From CAXMST01 sp038206985 (GTDB lineage Bacteria > Actinomycetota > Thermoleophilia > Solirubrobacterales > 70-9): a DNA stretch of 64,000 nt. Shown here piece by piece: positions 40,781-50,183 of the stretch. The translations under genes were made by a program, and so were the position numbers. The first letter of the stretch is position 1. Each line of letters starts with the position of its first letter. The stretch is taken from the NCBI GenBank assembly GCA_038206985.1, contig JBBRAH010000011.1:1-64000 (forward strand), written 5' to 3'. Under the pieces are notes generated by a model. The model was not told the origin of the DNA. It saw nothing but the letters and a program-made list of their open reading frames with translations, and ran no database searches.

Positions 40781-42253
40781 GTGACAGCCCCCGCGACAGC
40801 GACCTCCCGCTTGCTCTGGGCCGCGCTGGCCCTCGTGCCGGCTCTGCTCCTCGGGTGCGGCTCCGGGGAAGAGCAGGGCCCCGAGCCCGGGCCTCCCGCC
40901 GCCCAGGTCGAAGGCAAGCCGAACGTGATCGTGGTGATGACCGACGATCAGACGCTCGCCGAGATAGCCCAGATGCCACAGACCCGGCGGCTGATCGGTG
41001 GCCAGGGGGTGAGCTTCGAGAACTACTACGTGTCGTTCCCGCTCTGCTGCCCGTCGCGGGCCACCTACCTGACCGGTCGCTACGCCCACAACAGCGGTGT
41101 GCTCTCCAACAGACCGGAGACCGGCGGCGGCTACCCCAGCCTGCAGAATCGCCACACGCTCGCCGTCTGGATGGACGAGGCCGGCTACACCACCGCCAGC
41201 GTCGGCCGCTACCTAAACTTCTACGGGGTCGAGGTCCCCGATCAGATCCCACCCGGCTGGGACGAGTGGTATACGCCGCCCGGTCCCTCGACCTACGTGA
41301 TGTACGACTACGAGCTGAACCAGAACGGCGAGCTGGTCTCCTATGGCTCCGACCCCGACGACTACCAGACGGACGTCTACGCGGATCTGGCGGTTGATTT
41401 CGTCGAGCGGCAGGCCGACGAGCAACGGCCCTTCTTCCTCTCGGTCACGCCGCTGGCGCCCCACGACGAGAACGACGAGAAGGTGCCGAGCCGCTTCGAC
41501 GGACCCCGCCCGGCGCCACGCCACGCCGACGAGCTCAACGACCTGCAACTGCCGCGCGATCCCTCACGCGGCGAGCGCGACGTCTCCGACAAGCCCGCCG
41601 TGGTTCGAGGGGAAGAGGAGTTCGGCGCGGCTGATCGCCGCATCGATCTGGGCAGCTACCGGCGCCGGGGACGTTCCCTTCTCGCGGTGGACGAGATGGT
41701 CCAGCGGCTGGTCACGACCCTCACCGACACCGGTCAGCTCGAGCGGACCTGGATCATGTTTACCTCCGACAACGGCTACCTGCTCGGCGAGCACCGCCTC
41801 AAGGGCAAGATCACGCCGTACGACGAGGTCGTCCACCTGCCGCTGCTGATCCGCGGCCCGGGGGTGAAGCCGGGCTCGTCGATCGAGATGGAGGCGGCCA
41901 ACCTCGACCTCGCCCCGACGATCGCCGACATCGGCAACGCGGTCCCCGACCGCAGCATCGACGGCGTCTCGCTGCTCGACGTGCTGCGCGGCGGCAACCA
42001 GAAGCGCCGCGACATCCTCCTGGAGAACCTCGACAGCGGCCGCGTCCCCGACCGGCCTCTCTATACAGGCGTGATCAACCGGGACTACTCCTACGTCGAG
42101 TACAAGCCGCGCGGCACCGAGCTCTATGACCTGCGCACCGACCCCGACCAGCTCGAGAACCTGGCCGGCGATCCTTCGGTGGCGGCCGAGCAGAAGCGCT
42201 TGGCCAAGCGCGTGCGCCAGCTCCGCGACTGCAAGGCCGCAAGCTGCCGCTGA
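40781..42253 (+). CDS. sulfatase lipoprotein
   Basis: 490-aa exported sulfatase of the type I (formylglycine) family. The signal carries a lipobox ending LLLGC (lipid Cys about 26). The metal ligands DD lie in VVMTDDQ (about 55-56) and the formylglycine site is CCPSRATYLTGR, where the first Cys (about 89) is the one to be converted by a formylglycine-generating enzyme; none is in the window. TSDNGYLLGEHRLKGK is the second active-site block. Sulfate-ester substrate unknown; the next gene is an endoglycoceramidase-like enzyme. The start is GTG 40781. Confidence 0.9.
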   Translation: MTAPATATSRLLWAALALVPALLLGCGSGEEQGPEPGPPAAQVEGKPNVIVVMTDDQTLAEIAQMPQTRRLIGGQGVSFENYYVSFPLCCPSRATYLTGRYAHNSGVLSNRPETGGGYPSLQNRHTLAVWMDEAGYTTASVGRYLNFYGVEVPDQIPPGWDEWYTPPGPSTYVMYDYELNQNGELVSYGSDPDDYQTDVYADLAVDFVERQADEQRPFFLSVTPLAPHDENDEKVPSRFDGPRPAPRHADELNDLQLPRDPSRGERDVSDKPAVVRGEEEFGAADRRIDLGSYRRRGRSLLAVDEMVQRLVTTLTDTGQLERTWIMFTSDNGYLLGEHRLKGKITPYDEVVHLPLLIRGPGVKPGSSIEMEAANLDLAPTIADIGNAVPDRSIDGVSLLDVLRGGNQKRRDILLENLDSGRVPDRPLYTGVINRDYSYVEYKPRGTELYDLRTDPDQLENLAGDPSVAAEQKRLAKRVRQLRDCKAASCR

Positions 42254-42288
42254 GCCCACCCCGCTGGCCGATCAGGAACACTTGCTCT

Positions 42289-43803
42289 GTGCGCACCCGC
42301 TTCACCCTTCTCGGTGCCCTCGTGCTCGCCCTCGCGGTGCTGTCTGCGGCGAGCGCCGGCGCCGCGGTCAAGGCGGGCGCCGAGCCGCGGGGCCCGCTCT
42401 CCCATGAGGGCCGCTGGATCACCGACCGCGGCGGTCGCGTGGTGATTCTGCACGGCTGGAACATGGTCTACAAGGTCGGTTCCTACCGCCCCGCGGACTC
42501 CGGCTTCGGCCGCGACGACATTCGCTTTCTACGCCGCCACGGCTTCAACACGATCCGGCTCGGGATCATCCAGAACGCGGTGGAGCCAAAGCTGCCGGCA
42601 GAGGGCGAGCCTGCCGACTACCGCGAGGGTTACCTGCGCAGCATCGGTCGCACCGAGCGACTGCTGGCCAAGCGCAAGATCTTTACCCTGCTCGACGTCC
42701 ATCAGGATCTCTACAACGAGCGCTTCGAGGGCGAGGGCTTCCCCGACTGGGCGGTCGTGGGCGACGCGGCGACCCTGCCGGCCGAGCCCAAGCAGGGCTT
42801 CCCTGCCAACTACCTCGGCATGCCCGCGCTGAACCGGGCTTTCGATCACTTCTGGACCAACGACAGTGATGCGGCCGGCAGGCCGCTCCAGGACTCGTTC
42901 GCGCGGATGTGGAAGGGGATCGCCCGCCGCTTCAAGGACCGTCGCAACCTGGTCGGCTTCAACATCCTCAACGAACCCTGGCCCGGGAGCCAGTACCCGA
43001 GCTGCGTCTCTACGACTGGCTGCCCGGCTTTCGACACCCAGTTCCTGCAGCCGTTCACGGAGCGCGTCATTAGCGCCATCCGCCAGGTCGACGACGAGAG
43101 CCTGATCTGGTACGCGCCGCTGCTCACCTTCGACTTCGGCTCCGCGACCTCGCTCGGCGACCTCGGCGATCCCGATCTGGGCTTCGCCTTCAACATGTAC
43201 TGCATCGCCGAGGTCGTTCCGGGGGCGCCAACGGCGGCCTGCGACACGGGTTACGACCTCACGCTCGGGAACGCCGACGCGCAGTCGGAGAAGACCGGCG
43301 ACGCGCTGCTGATGACCGAGTACGCGGCGACCTCGGATCTCGACAAGATCGAGAAGGTCGCCGGGCTGGCCGACGATCACATGGTCGGCTGGCAGCAGTG
43401 GCACTACTGCGACTGCGGCGATCCGACCACCACGGGCACCGGTATCCAATCGATCGTCTCGGACCCGCACAAGCCTCCGCGCGGCAAGAACCTCAACCGG
43501 GGCAAGCTGAAGGCCTCATCCCGCCCCTACCCGCAGGTCGTCGCCGGGACCCCGCTCAGCTACCACTTCGATCCCGGATCAAGGGTGTTCGAGCTCGAGT
43601 ACTCGACCCGTACACCCGCGGGCAGCCGCCTCCCGCCCCGCAAGCTGACCGAGGTCTTCGTGCCGCCGGTCCACTACCACGGCCGCTACCGGGTCCGGGT
43701 CGATGGCGCCCGCGTCGTCTCCAAGGCCGGGCATCGGCGCCTGCTGCTGCGCCGCAACCGGGGCGCCGGGCAGGTCTCGGTGCGCGTCACCCCGCGCGGC
43801 TGA
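42289..43803 (+). CDS. endoglycoceramidase-like glycoside hydrolase (GH5)
   Basis: 504-aa exported enzyme of glycoside hydrolase family 5 resembling actinobacterial endoglycoceramidases, which release whole glycans from glycolipids. A signal peptide ends near residue 25. Landmarks are DRGGRVVILHGWNMVYK, LLDVHQDLYNERF, the acid/base Glu in NILNEPWPGS (about 229) and the nucleophile Glu in LLMTEYAAT (about 344). A beta-rich C-terminal domain follows about residue 400. It lies 35 bp after the sulfatase gene on the same strand, so the two may work together on sulfated glycolipids. The start is GTG 42289. Confidence 0.9.
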   Translation: MRTRFTLLGALVLALAVLSAASAGAAVKAGAEPRGPLSHEGRWITDRGGRVVILHGWNMVYKVGSYRPADSGFGRDDIRFLRRHGFNTIRLGIIQNAVEPKLPAEGEPADYREGYLRSIGRTERLLAKRKIFTLLDVHQDLYNERFEGEGFPDWAVVGDAATLPAEPKQGFPANYLGMPALNRAFDHFWTNDSDAAGRPLQDSFARMWKGIARRFKDRRNLVGFNILNEPWPGSQYPSCVSTTGCPAFDTQFLQPFTERVISAIRQVDDESLIWYAPLLTFDFGSATSLGDLGDPDLGFAFNMYCIAEVVPGAPTAACDTGYDLTLGNADAQSEKTGDALLMTEYAATSDLDKIEKVAGLADDHMVGWQQWHYCDCGDPTTTGTGIQSIVSDPHKPPRGKNLNRGKLKASSRPYPQVVAGTPLSYHFDPGSRVFELEYSTRTPAGSRLPPRKLTEVFVPPVHYHGRYRVRVDGARVVSKAGHRRLLLRRNRGAGQVSVRVTPRG

Positions 43804-44433
43804 TCAGTTCGGCTTGCTGCGCCAGGTGGGTGCGGCCATGACCACCATCCGCAGCTGCTTCTCGGCGAGTCGGCGGATCTCCTCCTCGGCCTCGGGATCG
43901 TCTGCTTCGAGTAGCTCCTCGACGATCGAGACCATCAGGTTGACAATCAGCCCCGCCATCACCTGGAGGTCCTCGGTGCTCCACTTGTTCATGTAGGGGA
44001 AGCGGGCGAGGTCGGTAGCGAGCTCGCTGGCGAAGAGCCGGACCTGCGCCCGGATCGCGTGGCGGATCGGTGCCAGGCCGCTGGAGCGCTCGCGGACCAG
44101 GAAACGGAAGTGGGGGCGGTTGCTGTTGACGTGACGAACGAGGATCGCCACGGAGCGGTGGATCACGTGCTCGAACATCGAAGGATCCGAGCGCGCATCG
44201 CGGATCATCTCGCGCAGCGTCCGGAACGACTCGTCGATCAGGGCCAGGCCGAGCGCCTCCATGCTCTCGAAGTGGCGGTAGAAGGCGGTCGGCACGACGC
44301 CGGCTTCGCGGGTGACCTCACGAAGGCTGAGGCTGGAGAAGCTCTTGTCCTCGACCAGGCGCAGGGCCGCACCGAGCAGTTCCTGGCGGGTGCGCTGCTT
44401 GCGTTCCTGGCGGGTTTCGGTACGCGTGTTCAC
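43804..44433 (-). CDS. TetR-family transcriptional regulator
   Basis: 209-aa TetR repressor. The HTH domain is at the N-terminus (residues about 15-60): TRQELLGAALRLVEDKSFSSLSLREVTREAGVVPTAFYRHF. The C-terminal ligand domain is helical (IHRSVAILVRHVNSNRPHFRFLVRERS). It is divergent from the ferredoxin reductase-desaturase pair; regulators of this type in other bacteria (for example DesT in Pseudomonas) control desaturase genes in response to acyl-CoA. It probably represses its neighbours. The start is GTG 44433. Its stop codon directly abuts the GH5 stop (convergent, zero gap). Confidence 0.9.
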   Translation of the reverse strand: MNTRTETRQERKQRTRQELLGAALRLVEDKSFSSLSLREVTREAGVVPTAFYRHFESMEALGLALIDESFRTLREMIRDARSDPSMFEHVIHRSVAILVRHVNSNRPHFRFLVRERSSGLAPIRHAIRAQVRLFASELATDLARFPYMNKWSTEDLQVMAGLIVNLMVSIVEELLEADDPEAEEEIRRLAEKQLRMVVMAAPTWRSKPN

Positions 44434-44505
44434 GATTGGAGTGTGACCGACCTCACGGATGAATCCCTGATCTGGCCTTGATTTCTAAGGATAGCCCGAT
44501 ACTCT

Positions 44506-44521
44506 GTGCACAGTTGTACAC
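44506..44521. promoter_or_regulatory. imperfect inverted repeat, candidate TetR operator
   Basis: GTGCACA (44506-44512), two bases, TGTACAC (44515-44521): arms match at six of seven positions. It lies in the 115-bp divergent region between the TetR gene and the ferredoxin reductase gene, 28 bp before the latter's start, where a repressor could block RNA polymerase. No data prove binding. Confidence 0.45.
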
Positions 44522-44548
44522 CGAAACTAGACTGACGGAGAGAGCTTC

Positions 44549-45652
44549 ATGCCAGCCACAAAGACAGCCACACGCCTTCTGCGCTCACGTCTGCTCAACG
44601 CGCTCACCTTCCCACATGGGACTGAGCGCTACGTCGAGCTGATCGATCCGCTCGCCTCGCGGACCGACGTCCGCGGGGAGATCACCTCCGTCCGCCACCA
44701 GACCCCACGCAGTGTGACCCTGACGATCGCGCCCAACGAGAACTGGGCCGGGGCCAAGGCGGGCCAGTTCGTCGGCCTCGGCATCGAGATCGATGGCCGC
44801 CGCGAGACCCGCCCCTACTCACCTTCCGGCTCCGAGCACGGTGCCGGAGGGGTGCTCGAGTTCACCGTCTCCACTCACCCCGACGGGCTTGTCAGCGGCT
44901 GGCTCCGAGCGAACGCCCGGCCCGGAATGCTCGTTCACCTCGATCAGGCAGCAGGTGAATTCCAGCTTCCGGCCCAGCGTCCCGAGCGCGTCCTGCTGAT
45001 CAGCGGCGGCAGCGGAATCACCCCCGTGATGTCGATGCTGCGCACACTCTGCGACGAGGGCTTCGCGGGCGAAGTCGGCTTCCTCAACTACGCCCGCTCC
45101 CGGGAACTGGCGCTGTATGAGGCCGAGCTCCGCGAGCTCGGGGCCGCGCACCCCGGCGTGCGCGTCGCCCGTGGCTTCACCCAGGACTCCGCCGGCGACG
45201 CGGCGGCAGAGCTTGAAGGCCGCTTCGATCGCGAGCACCTGCAGAGCGTCCTCGACGACCACGCCGAGGCCGCCACGTTCGTCTGCGGGCCGCCGGCTCT
45301 GATCGACGCCGTCCGTTCGACCTGGGCCGGCGACGGTCTGGCCGAGCCTACGGTCGAGACCTTCACGCCTCCTGCCTTCGACTTCGATCCCGAGAACGCG
45401 ACCGGCACGATCCGCTTCGCCGGGAGTGATCGCGAGGCCGAGAACAGCGGCCTTCCGCTGCTCGAGCAGGCCGAGGATGTTGGCCTTACGCCCGAGCACG
45501 GCTGCCGTATGGGGATCTGCAACACCTGCTCCTGCCGCAAGCTGAGCGGCCCGGTTCGCAACGTCCTCAGCGGTGAGACCTCCAGCGGCGAGGACGAGCT
45601 GATCCGGATCTGCGTCTCGGTTCCGCTCGGCGACGTCGAGCTCGAGATTTGA
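44549..45652 (+). CDS. ferredoxin/flavodoxin-type reductase with C-terminal 2Fe-2S domain
   Basis: 367-aa oxidoreductase with FAD, NAD(P) and 2Fe-2S domains in that order. RPYSPSGS is the FAD site, GGSGITPVMSML the NAD(P) loop and FVCGPPALIDAV the C-terminal nucleotide block. The plant-type 2Fe-2S centre has Cys residues in HGCRMGICNTCSC and a final Cys in IRICVSVP. The arrangement and the neighbouring desaturase match the mycobacterial Rv3230c (oxidoreductase)-Rv3229c (DesA3) pair, where it hands electrons from NADPH to the acyl desaturase. The GGAGAG ribosome site precedes ATG 44549. Confidence 0.93.
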   Translation: MPATKTATRLLRSRLLNALTFPHGTERYVELIDPLASRTDVRGEITSVRHQTPRSVTLTIAPNENWAGAKAGQFVGLGIEIDGRRETRPYSPSGSEHGAGGVLEFTVSTHPDGLVSGWLRANARPGMLVHLDQAAGEFQLPAQRPERVLLISGGSGITPVMSMLRTLCDEGFAGEVGFLNYARSRELALYEAELRELGAAHPGVRVARGFTQDSAGDAAAELEGRFDREHLQSVLDDHAEAATFVCGPPALIDAVRSTWAGDGLAEPTVETFTPPAFDFDPENATGTIRFAGSDREAENSGLPLLEQAEDVGLTPEHGCRMGICNTCSCRKLSGPVRNVLSGETSSGEDELIRICVSVPLGDVELEI

Positions 45653-45716
45653 CCCGATCCCGAACCCCACTTAGCACCACTTCCGACCCTTCCACCCCAA
45701 CCTGAGGAGAACCAAC

Positions 45717-46865
45717 ATGCCCAAGACACATCCGCCCATGACAGACGAGCAGTTCGAAGCCTTCGGCGAAGAGCTGGATGCCGTCCGCGCCCGCCACATC
45801 GCAGACCTCGGCAAGCGTGACGCCGACTACATCAACAAGGTGATCCGCGCCCAGCGTGGGCTCGAGGTCGCAGGCCGCGGGATGCTCATGGCAGGCTTCC
45901 TGCCGCCCGCCTGGGTCGGCGGTACCGCTGCCCTCTCGATCTCGAAGATCCTCGACAACATGGAGATCGGCCACAACGTGATGCACGGCCAGTACGACTG
46001 GATGGCTGATCCGCGCCTCGACGGCAAGAGCTTCGAGTGGGACACGGCCTGCCCCGGCGATCAGTGGCGTCACTCCCACAACTACATGCACCACACGCAC
46101 ACCAACGTGCAGGGGTTGGACCGCGACATCGGCTACGGCATCCTGCGCATGTCCGAGGACGAGAAGTGGCGCCCCTACTACCTGGGCAACCCGATCTACG
46201 CGACCCTGCTGGCGACCTTCTTCCAGTACGGCGTCGCCCTGCACGACCTCGAGACCGAGCGGATCGCCGCCGGCGAGGTCAAGCTCAGCGACAAGAAGGA
46301 GCTGGCCGGCGAGATCTGGAACAAGGTCAAGGGCCAGTGGCTCAAGGACTACGTGCTGTTCCCGGCGCTCTCGGGCCCCTCGTTCCCGCTCGTGCTGGCG
46401 GGCAACGCGACCGCCAACCTGACCCGCAACCTGTGGTCCTTCATGATCATCTTCTGCGGTCACTTCCCCGACGGGACCGAGGAGTTCACGCAGGAGGAGG
46501 CGGCCAACGAGACCCGCGGGCAGTGGTACTACCGGCAGTTGCTCGGCTCGGCCAACCTGACTGGCAGCAAGCTCTTCCACGTGATGAGCGGCAACCTCAG
46601 CCACCAGATCGAGCACCACCTGTTCCCCGACATTCCGGCGCACCGCTACGCCGAGATCTCGGTCGAGGTCAGGGAGATCTGCGAGCGCTACGGCCTGCCC
46701 TACAACTCCGGTCCCCTGAGCAAGCAGTTCGGCACCGTCGTGCGCAAGATCTGCAAGCTGGCCCTGCCCGATCGCGTCTGGGGCGGGGGCTCGGACGAGC
46801 AGTCCGCGCCCGCGCCGCAGCCGGCCTCCGATCAGGCGCCGGAGCGCGAGTTGGTCGCCGCCTGA
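45717..46865 (+). CDS. membrane fatty acid desaturase (DesA3-like)
   Basis: 382-aa di-iron acyl desaturase. Histidine boxes are GHNVMH (about 85-90), RHSHNYMHHTHTN (about 118-130) and SHQIEHHLFP (about 305-314). Hydrophobic segments lie between the boxes. In the mycobacterial pair it introduces a double bond into stearoyl-CoA (delta-9), drawing electrons from the adjacent reductase. Strong GAGGAGA ribosome site before ATG 45717. The C-terminal tail is Pro/Ala-rich and disordered. Regulated with the reductase, probably by the TetR protein in response to acyl composition or temperature. Confidence 0.95.
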   Translation: MPKTHPPMTDEQFEAFGEELDAVRARHIADLGKRDADYINKVIRAQRGLEVAGRGMLMAGFLPPAWVGGTAALSISKILDNMEIGHNVMHGQYDWMADPRLDGKSFEWDTACPGDQWRHSHNYMHHTHTNVQGLDRDIGYGILRMSEDEKWRPYYLGNPIYATLLATFFQYGVALHDLETERIAAGEVKLSDKKELAGEIWNKVKGQWLKDYVLFPALSGPSFPLVLAGNATANLTRNLWSFMIIFCGHFPDGTEEFTQEEAANETRGQWYYRQLLGSANLTGSKLFHVMSGNLSHQIEHHLFPDIPAHRYAEISVEVREICERYGLPYNSGPLSKQFGTVVRKICKLALPDRVWGGGSDEQSAPAPQPASDQAPERELVAA

Positions 46866-46878
46866 GAAGATCCCGGCC

Positions 46879-47106
46879 ATGGCCCCATTGAGCAAAGCCG
46901 AGCGCCGCAAGGACACCGCCCAGGTGGTGGTCGAGTCCGGCGCCAGCCACGCCGGCCAGATCGCCGGGATCATCGCCGGCGCGGTCCGCGATGTGGCCCG
47001 CGAGGTCGGCGACTTCGCCACGGATCTCTTCGAGATGCGCGACGCGGCCGAGCGGGCCGAGCGGGACACGGACGCCCCCGCGCCGCCTGTCGCCGACGAC
47101 GCCTGA
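46879..47106 (+). CDS. small helical protein of unknown function
   Basis: 75-aa frame starting MAPLSKAERRKDTAQVVVES and running as one long amphipathic helix (ASHAGQIAGIIAGAVRDVAREVGDFATDLFEMRDAA) to a Pro/Asp-rich tail. No motif. It follows the desaturase by 13 bp with a weak GAGAAG ribosome site. Its position suggests co-expression with the desaturase, but it may be a spurious ORF. Confidence 0.5.
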   Translation: MAPLSKAERRKDTAQVVVESGASHAGQIAGIIAGAVRDVAREVGDFATDLFEMRDAAERAERDTDAPAPPVADDA

Positions 47107-47149
47107 CCGCCCTTCAAAGGCAGTGCATTCCCGATAAAGTTCGCCAGTA

Positions 47150-49063
47150 ATGAGACGAAGGACTCTGGGCATCCTTGGAGCGACGGTCGCGATCCTGCTC
47201 GCCACGCCCGCGGGTGCCTTCGGGGCCGACCTTTACGTTGACGCCGAGACCGGCGCCAACACCAACCCGGCCTGCCCGTCCGTGAGCCCCTGCGCGACCG
47301 TCACCTACGCGGTGTCGAACTCGTCCGCCTCGGACTCGATCTTCATCGACAGCGGCACCTACAACGAGGCCGTGACGATCGGCGGCGGCCGCTCGCTCGA
47401 GTTCAACGACTTCGTCGCCGGTGACGGCAGCGCCCGGGCAATCATTGACGGGGGCACGGGCACAGCGGTCACGGTGTCGGCTTCCGGGGCGGGAGTGATC
47501 AGCGGTCTTCGCTTTTACGGGAACACCAGCGGAATCACCCTTGACGGGGTCGCCGAGGTCGACGACGGACTTTTCGACGATCCCGACGCCACGAGTGCGG
47601 CCGGGGTGGTAGTCAACTCCGGTGGTGCCGGATCCCTCGTCCACGACAGCAACTTTTCAGACCCAGCCCCGTCGACCGTTCGCGGCCGCTCTGGCGTGAT
47701 CGTCAATCCCAATGGGAGGGCCGAGGTTCGCGGCAACACCTTCACCGACCTCAACCTCGGGATTCTGGCCGGGGCCCCGTTCGGCGGCAACACTCTGATC
47801 GCTCAGAACCTGATCACCCAGATCCACAATTACCCGACGCAGGGCAGGGGAATTGCGGCTCAGAGTCAGCTCGGCTTTGGCAAGGTCATCCTCCGCGAAA
47901 ACGTGATCTCGGATGCTTCCGGGACCAGCGTCTATGGCGCCATTCTCTTCGGTGCCAACGTCAGCCTTGTCCGCAACCAGATCAGCGGGCAATCCATCGG
48001 TGTGTGGGTGAGTAGCGACACGACGGACGTGACGCTGGAAGGTGACCGGATCTGGGACAACACCGACCTCGGCGTCTTTCTCCACGACACCGGCGGCGGC
48101 GCGCCAAAGACCTCGGCGGCGGTCACCAACCTCACGGCTGTTGGCAACGGCACCGACGTAGTCGCTGATAACTCGGATCTTGCCCTCGACTCGAGCATCG
48201 TCGCCCAGATTGGCCCCTCGGGCTCGGGCGCCTGCACGATCAACTACTCGATCGGGCCGCCCGCCCCGGGCCCGCCCAGCCCGGTTGACACCAGCGGCTG
48301 CTACGCGTTCGCGAGCAACTCCGACCCGCTGTTCGCCGATCCTGGCAACGGCAATTTCCATCTGCTCGCCGGCTCGCCTGCCATCGACATGGGCAATCCC
48401 GCCGCCCCGGCGCCCGGCGCGGTTGACTTCGACGGCGACGCCCGCGCGCTCGACGGCGCCACGGACTGCGACCTCACCCCACGTCGGGACATCGGCGCCG
48501 ACGAGTTCGTCCCGCCCGCCCCACTCGACTGCACGCCGCCGCAGACTTCGATCGACAGCGGACCGTCCGACGGCGCAGCCATCACCGATCCGACTCCGGC
48601 CTTCGGCTTCTCCAGCGAGCCCGGCGCGACCTTCGAGTGCTCGGTGGACGGGGCATCGTTCGGTGTCTGCTCGCATCAGAGCCAGCAGATACTCGACCTC
48701 ACCGCTGCACCTGACGGCGCCCACAGCTTCGCGGTCCGCGCCACCGACGCCGCCGAGAACACGGACCCGACGCCCGCCCAGCGCGCCTTTACGCTGGACC
48801 GCAAGGCGCCAAAAACCACATTCACCAGGACGCCGAAGAAGAAGTCCAGGAAGAAGAAGGCGGTCTTCCGGTTCATCGCCGACGAGAACGCCACCTACAG
48901 CTGTCGCCTCGACACCAAGCCGGCCTTCGCCTGCGCGGGCAAGGCAAAGCTCAAGATCAAGCCGGGCAAGCACCGCTTCGGGGTCGTCGCCACCGACGAG
49001 GCCGGAAACACCGAGGCCGCCCCGGCCAGCTACCGCTTCAAGCGCCTCGAGAAGAAGAAGTAG
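47150..49063 (+). CDS. secreted right-handed beta-helix protein with Ig-like repeats
   Basis: 637-aa exported protein. A signal peptide ends at AFGAD (residue about 25). Residues about 25-430 look like a parallel beta-helix of the pectate-lyase type (repeats such as GSLVHDSNFSD, GNTFTDLNLG, LALDSSIV, with the choice-of-anchor-type end DIGADEFVPP). The C-terminal 190 residues have two bacterial Ig-like or fibronectin-like units, each starting APKTTFTRTPKKK- or PPQTSIDSGPSDG-like and ending TDEAGNTEAAPASY. Role probably surface binding or polysaccharide degradation. The strand is followed by the sulfotransferase after 49 bp. Confidence 0.82.
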   Translation: MRRRTLGILGATVAILLATPAGAFGADLYVDAETGANTNPACPSVSPCATVTYAVSNSSASDSIFIDSGTYNEAVTIGGGRSLEFNDFVAGDGSARAIIDGGTGTAVTVSASGAGVISGLRFYGNTSGITLDGVAEVDDGLFDDPDATSAAGVVVNSGGAGSLVHDSNFSDPAPSTVRGRSGVIVNPNGRAEVRGNTFTDLNLGILAGAPFGGNTLIAQNLITQIHNYPTQGRGIAAQSQLGFGKVILRENVISDASGTSVYGAILFGANVSLVRNQISGQSIGVWVSSDTTDVTLEGDRIWDNTDLGVFLHDTGGGAPKTSAAVTNLTAVGNGTDVVADNSDLALDSSIVAQIGPSGSGACTINYSIGPPAPGPPSPVDTSGCYAFASNSDPLFADPGNGNFHLLAGSPAIDMGNPAAPAPGAVDFDGDARALDGATDCDLTPRRDIGADEFVPPAPLDCTPPQTSIDSGPSDGAAITDPTPAFGFSSEPGATFECSVDGASFGVCSHQSQQILDLTAAPDGAHSFAVRATDAAENTDPTPAQRAFTLDRKAPKTTFTRTPKKKSRKKKAVFRFIADENATYSCRLDTKPAFACAGKAKLKIKPGKHRFGVVATDEAGNTEAAPASYRFKRLEKKK

Positions 49064-49112
49064 CTGTCAGCGGCGTCCTCCACGACGCCCGCAGCTGCCA
49101 CGATCCCGGCTG

Positions 49113-50183
49113 ATGAATGCCCGAGATCACGCCCAGAACACGAACTCCGGATGGATCAAGCGGACGGTCGCTAGATTGCGACCGCGCCCGTCGGCTGTGG
49201 TCGCGGAGCCGCCCCGGCCAACGCCCGTGGCCGCCCCGAGCGACGTCCCGATCTTTTTCGTTGTCGGGCCTCCGCGCTCGGGCACCTCGTGGCTGCGAGG
49301 CATGCTCGACAGCCATCCGGAGATTCTCTGCCGGGGCGAGGGACGCTTCTTCGGGAGCGAGCACAAGATGGGGGCGGAGAGGATGCGCTCGCTGGAGCGC
49401 TCCCTGCTCAACTCGGCGGAGTTGCAGGAGTGGGCCGCGCGCTCCGGCTGGACGCGCGGCTTCGACTTCGGAGCCTCCGCGCGGCAGTGGAGCGGGACCC
49501 TGGCGCGAGCATTGCTGACCGGGGCGCTGGCCGGGAGCGGCAAGCGGATCGCCGGCGACAAGACCCCGCTCAACGGCCCCGGAGTCGTCGCCGCGATAGG
49601 CGCAAGCCTGCCCGAGGCCCGGGTCATCCACATCATTCGCGACGGTCGCGACGTCGCCGTCTCCGGCATCCACCATCGCTGGAACGTGCTCGAGAAACGA
49701 CCCGAACCCACGCCCGGGCAGACTGAGGAGCTCGCGGTCTGCGCCGCCTACCGGGCCGATCCCGAGGGTTTCCTGGCAGCCGGCCGCAGCATCTTCGAGC
49801 CCGCCGGCGCCGGACTGCCGGCCGCGGACTGGGCGCGGCTCACCGCGGCCGCGATCGAGGAGGGCAGGAGTCTCGGGGGGGACCGGTACACCGAGGTCCG
49901 CTACGAGCGGCTGCTCCAGACGCCGGCGGCGGAGCTCGGCCGACTCTGCCGGTTCGTGGGCGCTCAGGCCGCTCCGGCAACCATCGAGCGCTGCGTCGAG
50001 CTGAACCACTTCGAGCGCGCGAGCGGCGGCCGCCCCGCCGGAGTGGAGGACTCGACCGCGTTCGCCCGCCGCGGCGAGGCCGGCGCGTGGCGGGATGTTT
50101 TCAGTGCGGCGGATCGGGACACCTTCCGGGCAGCCGCCGGGGAGACGCTCACCGCGCTCGGCTACGAGCGCGGCGCTGGGTGA
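49113..50183 (+). CDS. PAPS-dependent sulfotransferase
   Basis: 356-aa cytoplasmic sulfotransferase. The 5'-phosphosulfate loop VVGPPRSGTSWLRGML lies near residue 55, and the 3'-phosphate motif HIIRDGRDVAVSGIHHRWN near 175. These are the two hallmark PAPS-binding motifs. It transfers a sulfo group from PAPS to an alcohol or amine; the acceptor (glycolipid, carbohydrate or tyrosine) is unknown. PAPS-synthesis genes are not in the window. The start is ATG 49113, two codons after another ATG-like stretch and free of the beta-helix frame. Confidence 0.88.
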   Translation: MNARDHAQNTNSGWIKRTVARLRPRPSAVVAEPPRPTPVAAPSDVPIFFVVGPPRSGTSWLRGMLDSHPEILCRGEGRFFGSEHKMGAERMRSLERSLLNSAELQEWAARSGWTRGFDFGASARQWSGTLARALLTGALAGSGKRIAGDKTPLNGPGVVAAIGASLPEARVIHIIRDGRDVAVSGIHHRWNVLEKRPEPTPGQTEELAVCAAYRADPEGFLAAGRSIFEPAGAGLPAADWARLTAAAIEEGRSLGGDRYTEVRYERLLQTPAAELGRLCRFVGAQAAPATIERCVELNHFERASGGRPAGVEDSTAFARRGEAGAWRDVFSAADRDTFRAAAGETLTALGYERGAG

